From NCBI RefSeq assembly GCF_902499045.1, contig NZ_CABVPL010000004.1, positions 1 to 64,000 on the forward strand: a stretch of DNA of 64,000 bases, in the 5' to 3' direction. Position numbers and translations under genes: made by a program. This stretch comes from Burkholderia latens (GTDB lineage: Bacteria > Pseudomonadota > Gammaproteobacteria > Burkholderiales > Burkholderiaceae). Shown here piece after piece: positions 15,957 to 26,500 of this stretch (its first letter is position 1; every line of letters starts with the position of its first letter). Below the pieces are notes generated by a model. The model made no database searches. It was not told where the DNA came from and worked only from the letters and a program-made list of their open reading frames with translations.

Positions 15957-17756
15957 CTAGTAAAACCAGTTCAAGGTGCCGAGCACCAGTGTCGCCTTGT
16001 TGCCAAGTGCGGCCGGCTGTGTCAACGCGCGACCGACCAGCACCTCGCCCGACAACGATTGCTTGCGCCACTGCCATTGCGCCCGCAGACCGGCGCCGAT
16101 GCCGGCGAGCGTCGGAAAGCCCGACGCACCGATCAGGCTCGTCTTGCCGGCGTCGAGAAATACATACGGCTCGATACGACCTTCCTTCCACATCGGCACG
16201 TTAACCCACGCGAATTCGTTTCGCGCATAGAGGCCGCGGTCCCCTGCGATCTCGCCCGACCGAAAGCCGCGGATCGTATCCATGCCTCCGAGATAGAGCT
16301 GCTCCGAGCCGTACAGCGCTGTATTCGTGTACTGGCCACCCAAAACGCCACGGTACACCAGCACGGCCCCGTTCAGCCTGGGTAGTGGCAACGTCACCGT
16401 CGCCGTCGCATCGAGCTTGGTGAACTGGCTATGCGCCGCGTCGCGCGCAATGCCGTGTTCATCGTGATTCGCGCCAAACCACGGCAGTCCCTGCGACACC
16501 CCGCCGTTGAGGGTGAAATTCCCTTGCGCGTCGTTCATCGCAAACTTGTGCAGCCAGTTGCCGCCGATTCGTAGCACGGCAACGCGCTGCGGATCGAGGT
16601 CTGCTCCGTTGATCGTCCGATCGGTGCGACGCCACGAGAGCGTCGTATCGATGCTGGTGATGTCGCTCACGGTCCTGCCGACCAGATAATTCCAGCCGCA
16701 AATGTGCGAGAGCGTGCGGCCATAGAGCAGCGCCGTCGAGCCGATCAGCTGCTGATACTCGGAGTCCGCGATCGTGTAGCTGAACGTACTGCGCCCGAAC
16801 GGCACGGCAAAAGAACCGACCAGCGCGTTGCTGTCCTGACTGTCGAGGAAGTTGACGCTAAACGACTCTTGCAAACCAAGCAGATTGTTCGCTTCGACAC
16901 CGGCCCGATATCGCGTCACGCCCGTTGCCGAGCTGCCGTAGTTGTCGACGCCGAGGTTGAAATACAGCCGGTCGCCAGGCTTGTTGTCGATGGCGACGAT
17001 CGAGTCACCGGCGTTCTGGCCCGGCAGGATTTGCACCGCGGCCTGATTGCGGCGCAGTCGGTTGATCTGCGCGACGCCTTGATCGATGTCCGGCAGACGA
17101 AGCGGGTCACCGGGCGAGACTGGGAATGCATTCGCATAGCCGACGTCGGTGAACCAACCGCCACCTGCCGAAGCTTCACCAGGTTTGAGGCGATGGATCG
17201 GTTGCCCGTTGACGACAAAAGCCGAGACGTGACCGACTTGAATCGTGACCGTGAGCGTGCCGGACGAGAGGTTCTGTTTGCCAAGCAGTGCGCGAGTCGT
17301 CACGTAACCCGCCGAAACGAAGGTATCCGTGAGACGTTTCAGCAGCACATTAATCCGATGCGAGCCGAGTTCGTGATTCGCAAACTCCCCGACGATCGAA
17401 TCAAGTTTCGTTCGCGATACACCGCTGGGCGAGGCGAACGGCTTACCGTCGGCCGATTGCAGCAAGATCTGTCCGACGCGAAACGTTGGACCACTTTCGA
17501 CAATCGCGTCGACCGGCGTGCCGGGCGGAACGTCGAGCGTCGTATCGGCTGGCGGTGGGACAGTCACCGAAGGCGGCGGCTGCTCGAGCTGACGCTGGCG
17601 CGCCTGTTCGCGCTGCTGCTCGATGATCAGTTGAGCGGGGTCCTGCACCGGCCGGACCGCCGGAGGCACCGTTTGCGCATGCGCCGGCATGTACCACGCT
17701 GCGAGGCTCGCGACCAGCAGCGGTAGCTTGTATCGGGGGTAGACGGGTGCTTTCAT
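15957..17756 (-). CDS. TpsB/ShlB-FhaC-type outer membrane transporter
   Basis: A 599-residue protein. A signal peptide (to AHA-QTV) is followed by a proline- and glutamine-rich region with the H1-helix-like PAQLIIEQQREQARQRQLEQ (residues about 40-60). POTRA_2 and ShlB domains follow (PTFRVGQILLQ, LSSGTLTVTIQVGHV). The 16-strand barrel holds motif 3 MDTIRGFRSGEIAGDRG (about 510-526), the (V/I)RG(F/Y) loop that plugs the barrel. It ends in Phe-Tyr (LNWFY), as expected for a BAM substrate. It exports both TpsA proteins encoded upstream. Its ATG overlaps the stop of the 46-residue gene (ATGA), giving tight coupling. Confidence 0.93.
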   Translation of the reverse strand: MKAPVYPRYKLPLLVASLAAWYMPAHAQTVPPAVRPVQDPAQLIIEQQREQARQRQLEQPPPSVTVPPPADTTLDVPPGTPVDAIVESGPTFRVGQILLQSADGKPFASPSGVSRTKLDSIVGEFANHELGSHRINVLLKRLTDTFVSAGYVTTRALLGKQNLSSGTLTVTIQVGHVSAFVVNGQPIHRLKPGEASAGGGWFTDVGYANAFPVSPGDPLRLPDIDQGVAQINRLRRNQAAVQILPGQNAGDSIVAIDNKPGDRLYFNLGVDNYGSSATGVTRYRAGVEANNLLGLQESFSVNFLDSQDSNALVGSFAVPFGRSTFSYTIADSEYQQLIGSTALLYGRTLSHICGWNYLVGRTVSDITSIDTTLSWRRTDRTINGADLDPQRVAVLRIGGNWLHKFAMNDAQGNFTLNGGVSQGLPWFGANHDEHGIARDAAHSQFTKLDATATVTLPLPRLNGAVLVYRGVLGGQYTNTALYGSEQLYLGGMDTIRGFRSGEIAGDRGLYARNEFAWVNVPMWKEGRIEPYVFLDAGKTSLIGASGFPTLAGIGAGLRAQWQWRKQSLSGEVLVGRALTQPAALGNKATLVLGTLNWFY

Positions 17757-17893
17757 CGTTGTTGTGCGTGCAGAAACCCGTGAGCCGACGTGGCGTTGCG
17801 GGTCGCGCCACTCATCGATGCGGCGAAGACGACCGCGATAGTCAGAAAAGAGACGACGACTATGCCGGGGCGATTTTTCGTTCGATAGTTCAT
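17753..17893 (-). CDS. 46-residue secreted or single-pass small protein in the bcpO position
   Basis: The frame starts at an ATG 4 bp after the short TpsA stop and ends in a TGA that overlaps the TpsB start (ATGA). The peptide MNYRTKNRPGIVVVSFLTI continues with a hydrophobic stretch (AVVFAAS), then a small polar tail ending HAQQR. It looks like a short signal or TM peptide. In Burkholderia-type bcpAIOB loci a small bcpO lipoprotein gene lies just before bcpB. This gene has that position but no lipobox Cys. Junctions of -4 bp and +4 bp support it as a real gene. Function unknown. Confidence 0.55.
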   Translation of the reverse strand: MNYRTKNRPGIVVVSFLTIAVVFAASMSGATRNATSAHGFLHAQQR

Positions 17894-17897
17894 TCGC

Positions 17898-19964
17898 TTA
17901 ACGCCACCACCACGTCGTCAGGCCCAAATGCTGATCGATGGAAACCGGCGTTCGCGACGGCGCACGCACGGTAGTGATACCGCCTGCAGCCGTCACGCCC
18001 TTCCCGCCGCTGAACGAACCGCCGTCGATCACACCGTCTCCGGTCAGAAAGACCTGTCCGTTCGCGGCAAAGCCGCCACCGATATCCATCGCGATCAGCT
18101 GCGCCCACGTGCTACCGAAGAACGCCTTGAAACCACGATCCTGATTGATCGCTGAGTAACCGGTCACGCCCTGCGCATAGGTGACGGGCGCGTCTACCTT
18201 GATGTCGCCCGTTGCGAAGACATTGCCGCCGACGTTGCGTGCGACGGTGCCGCTCTTGATCGAGATGCTGCCGCCCGCGCCGGATTGCGAACCGCCGCTC
18301 GCCTGGATCGTGCCGCCGTAGGGCGTGACGTTGCTCGACGCGTTGGCGTGACAGAAGATCCAGCAGCTGCGCGAATAGTTCGCCTTCCCCGAGAACACGG
18401 CCGCATTCGTGAACGCATTCTGTGCCGCAATGGTGATATCACCGGTAGTCGCTTGAATGACACCGCCCGAGTTCGTCACGTTCCGCCCGGTGATCGTCAA
18501 CGGCCCGCTGGTCGTCGCGAGGTAGGCAATTTGGTCGGGCCGGTTGACGGTGCCGTAGTCGATATTCACGCCCGTCGTCGAATGCGTGAAGAACAGGAAG
18601 CTGCCGCCTCGATCCGTGTACGCGGTCGGCTGGCCGCCATTCGTGCCACCCGAATGGTCGATGACGTTCAGCACGTCGCCTGCCGCGGTCAGGCTCATGC
18701 CGCCGTTCGATGCGACGCGCGCGTTATCGTTGATAATATTGCCGCCCGCAGTCAGCGATGTCTTGCCGTTGGCCGAAAAAATGATGCCTTGATTGTTCGC
18801 GCTCGATCCGTTGCGAATATCGCCGGCAGCGATCAGCGTCAGGTCGCCGCCGGAAGGCGTGCCGTTTGTCGTCGTACCCGCCTGAATCACGCTGCCGACG
18901 TTCGTAATGGCACCGCTGCTCGTCAAGTTGACAGCATTGGTTGCACTGAGCGTCGACGGGCCGGCTGCATCGTCCGAGAGCGAGATCGAGCTGGCATGAA
19001 CTGTCGCGTTGTTCCCGGCGTTCAGTTGGGCGCCCTGTAGGGTAACCGCGCCTGTCGTCGAAATCGAGGCGTCATGCGCGCCGAAGAACTGGTTGTCGGC
19101 GATCGTGACGTCGCCGGTCGACGTGACCACGGCATCGCCCGCGTTCGCGTAGAGCTTCCCGAGGCTTCGGACGCCCGCGCCCTGGTCGGTGATGACGAGT
19201 TCAACCCGTCCGGCCGTCAGTCCGCCGGCGGCCGTGATATCGACGGCGAGCGCTTTGCTCGTCGCGCCGGCAGACGATGCACCGATACGCCAGTCGTGTC
19301 CGTTGTCCGTGGGCGACATCCCGCCGTTCCAACTCGTCGTACTGCTGCCAACCGTGCCACGGATAAAACTCGGCACGCCAGTTTTGTTGTCGTAGGTATT
19401 CGTGACCGGCCCGTTCACAGCCAGTTGCTTGGCGACAAGGTCGAGGCCAATCAGGTCGCCTGTCAGGCCGCCGGCACCGATCGTGACCGCGCCGCGGTCC
19501 GTGTTCAGTACGATGTTGCGCTGCACCGTGCCCGGTGCAAGCGTTACGTCGGTGAAACTCACTTGACCGGTCGACAACACGACATGACCGGTGTTCGTGA
19601 AGCTTCCGCCGTCTACGGTCACCCCGTTCGGATTCGCCAGGATGACGTTTGCGCGTGGACCAAGGACGTTGATGTTGCCTTGGATCAGTGACGGGTTTGT
19701 GCTCGTGACTTGGTTGACGATCGTGCGTGCATTGATGCCGACGTTGTTGAGGTCCGCGCCAGCTCTCGAGATGCTGAAGGACGAATAGGTGTTGTTCGAA
19801 ACGCCGCCGATTGCAGGTGCGATGTTGACGGTCTGTCGACCATTTGCCCCGTTAAGGACAGCTGTCGCGGTACCGCCGTCGGCGGTGATTCCGCCAGCAT
19901 GGGCGCAGTATGGAACCGTTGCCCACGCTAAAAATAGACTGCGCCGCAGTATGCCAGTTAGCAT
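17898..19964 (-). CDS. Second, short TpsA exoprotein without toxin domain
   Basis: A 688-residue two-partner secretion exoprotein. A signal peptide ends in CAHA-GGI. The TPS domain (residues about 25-270) keeps the diagnostic NPNG motif (VILANPNGVTVDGGSF). A beta-helix region of repeated NxG/TxAGG-type turns follows. A cysteine pair (SRSCWIFCHANAS, about 555) is unusual for the class. The protein ends with PVSIDQHLGLTTWWWR and has no CT toxin or pretoxin domain. It lies between the immunity candidate and tpsB, so it probably uses the same transporter as the giant TpsA. It could act in adhesion or aggregation, or be a truncated relative. Confidence 0.8.
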   Translation of the reverse strand: MLTGILRRSLFLAWATVPYCAHAGGITADGGTATAVLNGANGRQTVNIAPAIGGVSNNTYSSFSISRAGADLNNVGINARTIVNQVTSTNPSLIQGNINVLGPRANVILANPNGVTVDGGSFTNTGHVVLSTGQVSFTDVTLAPGTVQRNIVLNTDRGAVTIGAGGLTGDLIGLDLVAKQLAVNGPVTNTYDNKTGVPSFIRGTVGSSTTSWNGGMSPTDNGHDWRIGASSAGATSKALAVDITAAGGLTAGRVELVITDQGAGVRSLGKLYANAGDAVVTSTGDVTIADNQFFGAHDASISTTGAVTLQGAQLNAGNNATVHASSISLSDDAAGPSTLSATNAVNLTSSGAITNVGSVIQAGTTTNGTPSGGDLTLIAAGDIRNGSSANNQGIIFSANGKTSLTAGGNIINDNARVASNGGMSLTAAGDVLNVIDHSGGTNGGQPTAYTDRGGSFLFFTHSTTGVNIDYGTVNRPDQIAYLATTSGPLTITGRNVTNSGGVIQATTGDITIAAQNAFTNAAVFSGKANYSRSCWIFCHANASSNVTPYGGTIQASGGSQSGAGGSISIKSGTVARNVGGNVFATGDIKVDAPVTYAQGVTGYSAINQDRGFKAFFGSTWAQLIAMDIGGGFAANGQVFLTGDGVIDGGSFSGGKGVTAAGGITTVRAPSRTPVSIDQHLGLTTWWWR

Positions 19965-20096
19965 CGATCCCCCGAATCGTTCTTGTATCTTTTAATAGCT
20001 GGACTCTTGCCCGATCAGTCTCCGTGAGACGATCATGTTCAGCTGGATGACGAAATAATTGCTCTCCATACTCGCCTATTGGTATTTCCGAACTTG

Positions 20097-20540
20097 TCAA
20101 TGTTCGACTGAGCACAACTTCCGAAGTGTTAAAAGATCGTCGGTCGCGGCATGGGCCTCATAGAGCGCCTCGCAAAAACCGCCGATGCTTGATGCACCAA
20201 GCGCGTATGAGACTGCCGAGGCCGCTCGCGCTTTGCGAAACCACGACATGGCCTCTCCCGCGTCATCTAATCCATCATGTTGCTCGACAATTTCAAAATA
20301 CTTTTCATCGAAATAGGACGCGTCGTCGGCAATTGCTTGCAGCTCGTTCGTTGTCGCCTGATACGACGGATCGGAAAGAAATCGCAACCAGCCTCCACTC
20401 ATAGAGTCTGTGATACCGGCAGAGCGGCATGCCCACTCTGCTGCACGACAAGCCATTGCCTTCTGCTGTACGGAAGACAGGGTCTTGGCGAGGACAACAA
20501 GGTCCGGCGCTACTGAGTTCAATCTTTCGCATGAAGTCAT
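20097..20540 (-). CDS. Candidate immunity protein for the CdiA deaminase toxin
   Basis: A 147-residue protein starting MTSCERLNSVAPDLVVLAKTL. Its ATG overlaps the cdiA stop as ATGA (20540-20537), so synthesis is coupled to the toxin. This is the position of cdiI/bcpI. The protein is acidic and helical-looking, with Ala-rich C-terminal helices (FRKARAASAVSYALGASSIGGFCEALYEAHAATDDLLTLRKL). No family is recognised, which is usual for immunity proteins. The gene appears lower in GC than its neighbours, consistent with exchange of toxin-immunity cassettes. Role is inferred from position. Confidence 0.7.
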   Translation of the reverse strand: MTSCERLNSVAPDLVVLAKTLSSVQQKAMACRAAEWACRSAGITDSMSGGWLRFLSDPSYQATTNELQAIADDASYFDEKYFEIVEQHDGLDDAGEAMSWFRKARAASAVSYALGASSIGGFCEALYEAHAATDDLLTLRKLCSVEH

Positions 20541-23500
20541 TTTGGACCCTTCAAAGGTGTTGCTGGAACGGCGTTTGCACCATTGATCGCTGCGGCGCAG
20601 TTTGTACATATCGGACGACCTGCTCCTACGGTTTGAACCGTATATCCATTCTGAGCAGCCCAAGAGGTGATGTCAGCTTCTGCATGGCCTGTTCCCTTAA
20701 TGATGACTTCACCAGGCTTCAGGCTAACGCCCGGACGAAGATATCCGTTGGGTTCGCTGGTTGAAACGACAATTACCTGGTTGCCGCTCGGATCTAACAC
20801 GACGCCTACACCCATTGTTACGCGACCTTGGGAGCCCGCGGGCAATTGTGACTGCAGCTGCGCAGCGCGGCCAGCAGCGTACGCTTGTGCATCCGAAAGG
20901 GACATTCTGCCACCGGCTGTACCCGCAGCTATCGGACCGTTACCGGTCGTGATTGCTTCTGGTCCAGCGCCCGGTTGTGGACCGGCGGCCTCGGCCGGGT
21001 TAGGCGGAAGGATGCTGACCGTCTCTTTTCCAGCGTCGACGTGCATGCCGGGCTCGCCGCCGTTCGTGTCAAAACTGGATGGTGTCTTAATGTGCCCTGC
21101 AGCGTTGTTTAGTGCCTCATTCTGCGCAGCCGTCGCACCGGCCATTGCGTTCTGACCGGACAGTCCCGCGAGCCCGCCACCGGTCCACGTCGAAATTGCC
21201 GCCAACATTGCCATCTGGCCCTGATCCAGCGGCACACCGCTCGGATCGAGCATCCCGATGACCTGCTGCGACAACACTGCGCTCGTAGCCCCACCAATCG
21301 CACCGCCACCACACCCTTGACCAGTTGCAGCACCGGCCGCGCAGCCGAGCGCGGCATGCGCGGCCACGTACGCCGCACCAGTCAGCGTGCCATCCTGATT
21401 CAGGTTGCCGATCGTGTAGGCAATGGACGCCGCAGCATTGGTCGCTGCGCTGTTGCGCAGGTTCGTCAGGAAGCTCCCACCCTGCAAGGCCGTCTGGACC
21501 GTCGCTTGAAGCACCGACTCCGCGGCGATCGCGGTAATCGTCGTTGGAAGCGAGCCGGTCGCCGCGCCCGCCTGCGGCACCAGCGTATTCCCCACCGTCT
21601 GGACGCCAGCCAAAGCAGCAAGACTGTTGTTCGACGCCGCCCACGACCACCCCGCCGCGCCATTGCTGAACGTGATGCCGTTCGTCAGCCCTGCCGTCAG
21701 CGCCGCCGCACCGGCCGTCGTGAGCAGTGATCCGAGGTTGAACGAGCCGCCACTGTTCAGTTGGCTCATCGTGCTGTTCATCATGCCGGCGAAGCCCGCC
21801 GACAGTGCCGCGTTTGCCGTACCGGCGCCCAGGGAGCCCGCGGTCGTTCCGGCCGCCGCAAACGCCGAACCCGATCCGGCCGACGCCCCTGCTGCTGCAC
21901 CAATCGCCCCGGATGCAGCCATCCCGCCCATGATCGACAATCCAACGATCACGCCGGTCATGAAGATCTGGTCGAACCATGAATCGCCGTCGACTGCCTC
22001 GGTATTCAGGTGATCGGTCACGGTCGACTGGCTGAACTGCCCGCCAAGCTGCGCCTTCAGGTTGGACAGCATCTGCTGCGTCGCCGCCTGATTCACGCTG
22101 CCGTCGGCACTGGTCTGCTGCAATGCCCCGCCGATCTGGTTCAGGCTCTGCACGTTCAGGTCGTAGTTCGCGGCCGACATGAATCCGCCCTGTTGCGCGA
22201 CAGTGCCAGTCGTGCGCAGGAACACGCCTTCGTCCCCGAACTGGTAGATCTCTCCGATATTCGTCGAACGCTGTTCGTTCGTGAGACTGCCGGTGTTGAC
22301 CGTCAGGTTTTGCGCCGTCACGGAACCGGTATTGAGGATGCTGTTCGCGTAGTTCAGTGCGACATTCGTCCCCGTGATTTCGCCGTCCGCGTTCACGACC
22401 GCGTAGTTTTTCGGCAGCAGAACCTCGGGCATCAATGCCTGCACCGTCGGGCAGGCGGCGCCACCCGATGCCTGACACCCCGGTTCCGGCACCGCCTGCT
22501 GGACATACCAGAGCATCGGCGCATTGATCTGCGCGAGCTGGGCGTCGCTCAGTTGCGTGCCGAGCGCGATATTGTTCTGCTTCGCGTACTCAAGCGCCGC
22601 GCCATACAGCGCTGCCTTGTCCTGATTGTTGATCGACGCCTGGCTCGTGCTGTCGGTCGCGCTCGGGGTGCTGTAGAAGCTGCTCTTGCCGGTCGCTTGC
22701 AGCGCGGCCTGCTGGATCTGCTGGTTCTCCGTATACGGGTCGTAGTAGAACGGCACGCTGCCGGGCTGCAGGTTAGCCGGCAGGTTCGCAATCAGCGATG
22801 CAGACGAGAGCGAGTCGACTACCTGGGCGGCCGGATTGCTCGTCAAGTACGACACCGTCACGGTTTGACCGGACACCGTCTTGACGGTCGTGGCGGTCGG
22901 CGTATTCACGCCCGTCACAATCGGCGCCGTCGGCTTGCCCACCGTTTGTGCGCCGATCGGCGTATTGGGCGGCAGAGCCGCCATGCCGGTGACCGACGTC
23001 GGCCGCCCGTCCTGATTCGTCACCAGTCCGGCCTGGTTCACGGCGGCCGTCATCGAAGGCGGCAGCGTCGGCGGAGCCAGCGAAATCACCTGCCCCGACA
23101 CGACAGGCGGCGGCGTAAACACGTTCGGGTTCGTGATCCCGTTGACGAGCGTCGAACCCGTCAGCGTGATCGATTGACCGATCACGTTACCGGTATTGGT
23201 CAGCGTCGGCGAGTGGACGCTCAGGTTGCCCGCCTGAATCGTTCCCGGCACGAAATCCTTCATGCCGACGTTCGATGGAAGTCCCGACGCCGTTTGCGTA
23301 TCGCCCTGACTGAACGCGCTGCCGTACAGATTCTGGCAGTCCGCGGCCATGCCGAGACAACCCCACGTGCGGGTCGCGCCCGGATTGCCGGTCCAGAATG
23401 CGTGCAGGTATTGGTTGTCGCTCGACGCGCTCGTCGATGCATTGATCGTCGCGTTGTTCAATGCAGTTACCAGACTGCCCGTATTGCTGAACGTCCCTGC

Positions 23501-26500
23501 CGAGATCGAAAGATTGTTGTTGGCCGTGATCGTCGATGGATTGGCCGCTTGCACCTGGATATAGGCTTCGCAGTTCTGTCCGCAGCCCGTATACGGAGAC
23601 GCAGTCCCATAGTTCTGGTGAACCGCGACCGGTGCGGCGATCGTGTTAGTCACGCTCGCCGCATTGATCTGCACGTTGTTGCCAGCCTCGATCGCGGCCG
23701 ACGTGTTCGTCACGCTCGTAGCCTGCGTCGGATTGGCTGCGGTCGTACCTGCGCCGCCGATCACGACATCGTTTCTCGCGACCAGATTGCCGTAAGTATT
23801 GGCGACCTGGTTCGCGGCAATCACGATGTCGTGGCCGGCGGTGACGTTGCTGTTGGTTTGCTGATAGCTGTACGTTTCCGAGTTCGGGTTGGTCGTGTTC
23901 AGCGAACTGCAACCCGCGTTCGAGACTCCCGACGCACATCCCGCCGTCACGGCCTTCGATCCTACATTAGAGCCTTGGTTCGTAAAGCTTGCCGCCTGAA
24001 TGTTGACGTCGTTGCCCGCCGCCAAGGTGCCGGTGTTGGTCAGATTGCCGCCCGACAGATTCAGGTTGTTGCCGGCGATGACCTGCCCGACGGCGCCTTG
24101 TTTGGTCACGCTGGAGGTGACGGTTTCCAACTGCACGGTGCCGGGCGCGCTGATGGTGTACGTGGCAGGCGGCGTCGGCGGACCAACCGCGCAATATCCA
24201 CCCTCGCACTGGTAAGTGCCACTCGGATTGGCCGTGCCCGCTACGCCAATCGGTGCGGTCTTCTGCAAAGCCTGCAACGATGTCAGGAATGCGTTCAGCG
24301 ATGCCGAATCGACGGAATCCGTGACCGTCGAGGTGAAGCTCGAACCCCCGTTCTGGAGTTGCTGCACGTTCACGTTGGCGTCATGGCCCGCGCTGACGAC
24401 GCCGCTTTGGTTGTTGAGCGTATTGGCGGTCAAGGTGAGATCGTGGCCAGCCGCGATAGTCGATGGCGTTACCGTTGCACCGGTCGACGTCGTGGTCTCG
24501 GTAACAGTCGGCAAGGTCAGCGTCTGTACTGTCGTTGCGCCCGAGATCGGTGTCGAGGGCGGCACGACGACCCAGATGGCGCCTTTGGGCGCATTACTCG
24601 TCGGCACCAGAGCGAACTGGATCGGACCCGAGCTCGCGACCGGCGACGACGGATCGCCCCATCCCTGATAGATCAGCCGGACGCTGGATAGCGACCATAC
24701 GGTCTGTTTGGTCGGCTGCTCGCCGCCGGGTGAAAGGAGCCCGCCCAGTGTTGCCGGCAGATTCGCCTGCCCGAGCATGAACGTCCCACCATCCTTGCCG
24801 ACGTTGTAGATTGCATAGACCAGTTCAGAGCCGATCGGCGTGGCCATTAGCAGGCCCGGATTGTCGACCGTCTTCGTGGTCGTGGTCGTCGTGACAACGG
24901 ACGCTGCGGAGTTATTGACGTTGTTGGCGGTCAGCGACAGGTCGTTGGTCGCCGTCAGCGTGCCGCCGGCATTCCCGAGATCCCCCGACAGGTTGATCGT
25001 CGCGTTGCCGCTGCCTGCAGGGCTGTTTGTATTTCCGGCGCGGGTCGTACCGCCAGAGTTGTCGTAGCTTGCCCCGGTGATCGCGAGCGTATTGGCGGCC
25101 TGAACCGTACCCGCGTTCGATCCCGAGCCGTTCAGCGTCAAGGCATTGTTGGCGGTCACCGTGCCTGTGGCTGCATTCGCCAGCGACCCGTTGATCGTCA
25201 GGTCGTTGCCGTTGATGGCGCCGGTGTTGCCCACGGCACCATTCAGCGTCAACGAGCCCGCGCCCTGGTTGATCGTGCCGGCGTTATTGATTCCCTGCGC
25301 AGCCGATACCGTTACAGTCGTACCCGGCAGAGTCCAGGTGCCCGAATTGTTGACCGATTGCGCGGACAGGTTCAGGCCGTAGCCGCCATTGATCGTCCCG
25401 TAACTGGCGGCCGACGGATCAAGCGCTTGATTCGGCAAAGCGAGCGTCGCGATGTTCTGCGCCAGAATTTTGCCGTTCGTATTGTCGAAGGATCCGTTGC
25501 CGCCCGTGACCGTCACGGTGGTATTGCCAGTCGCCGCGGTCGAATTATTGACGTCGCCCGCGAAGATGAGACCCGCGTTGCTCAGACTACTCGTCGTCAG
25601 GTTCAGCGCGTTCGTCGCCATCAAGGCGCCGGTATTAGTCGTCGCGTTGCTGACGTTGAAATTCGCCGTCGGCGCGTAGATCGAACCGCCGTTGCTCAGA
25701 TCCGCGGCGTTGAAGGTCGCCGACTTCAGCGATGACAAGCTCCCTGAGTTCGTGACCGTCGAGCCCGACACGTTCAGGTTGCCTCCGGCCATCTGCGTGC
25801 CGACGTTCGATACGGTGCCGCCATTCAGGCTCGTGTCGCCCTTGAACGCGGCCGTGCCGCCTGTCGTGACGCTCTGTGAACCCGTGATTTGCGTGGTGCC
25901 GCCGACCACTGCGTTCGCGGTCGTGACGTTCGCCCCGCTCAGGGTCGCGTTGCCGTTCACCGACAGGGCCGGTGCTTGCGCGTCGAATGCTGCGTTGAGC
26001 TGGCCCGCCGACGTATCAAGATTGCTCGTCGCCGTGGCTGTCAGATTGCCGCCGATCGACACGCCTTGCGTCGTGATGTTCGCCGCCGTCAGCGTCCCAT
26101 CCTTCGAGACGGTCGTCTGGCCGTTCAGCGTCAGGTTTTGGCCCGCATTCAGGCTCGCGTTCCCGGCTGTCGAGATGGGTCCGGAGGCCGTCACATTGCC
26201 GCCCTTGGCGTTCACGCTCAGGTCGCCGAGGCTCGTTACACTGCCTTGCGTCGTAACGTCGGTACCCGTGGTAATGGTTGTCGCGCCGCCGGACAGCGCG
26301 TTACCCGCGAGCGTCGCGCTTCCGTTTGTCGCCGTCAGCGTGGTCGTACCGACCGCCGTTGTCGCGCCGACGCTCAGATTATTCGCAGCCGTAGCGTTGA
26401 GATTGTTCCCCGTCCGAATCGCACCGCTGATGCCGACGTTGTTTCCTGCATTCAACGTTGTGTCATTCGCGACATTGACCGCGCCCGTACCGTTGATATC

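Noticed and set aside
16704-17726. 340-codon frame antisense to tpsB
   Set aside because: No family features; tpsB on the opposite strand is complete and well recognised.
19852-20115. Minus-strand frame between the immunity gene and the short TpsA (SSEIPIGEYGEQLFRHPAEH...)
   Set aside because: The first part has protein-like composition and may be a decayed toxin or immunity fragment, but it starts at TTG, lacks a Shine-Dalgarno and runs into the TpsA signal sequence in another frame.
22010-24691. 893-codon plus-strand open frame opposite cdiA
   Set aside because: Arg/His-rich composition, antisense to the Asn/Gly/Thr repeats of the TpsA gene; no start signal or motif. Shadow of the real gene.
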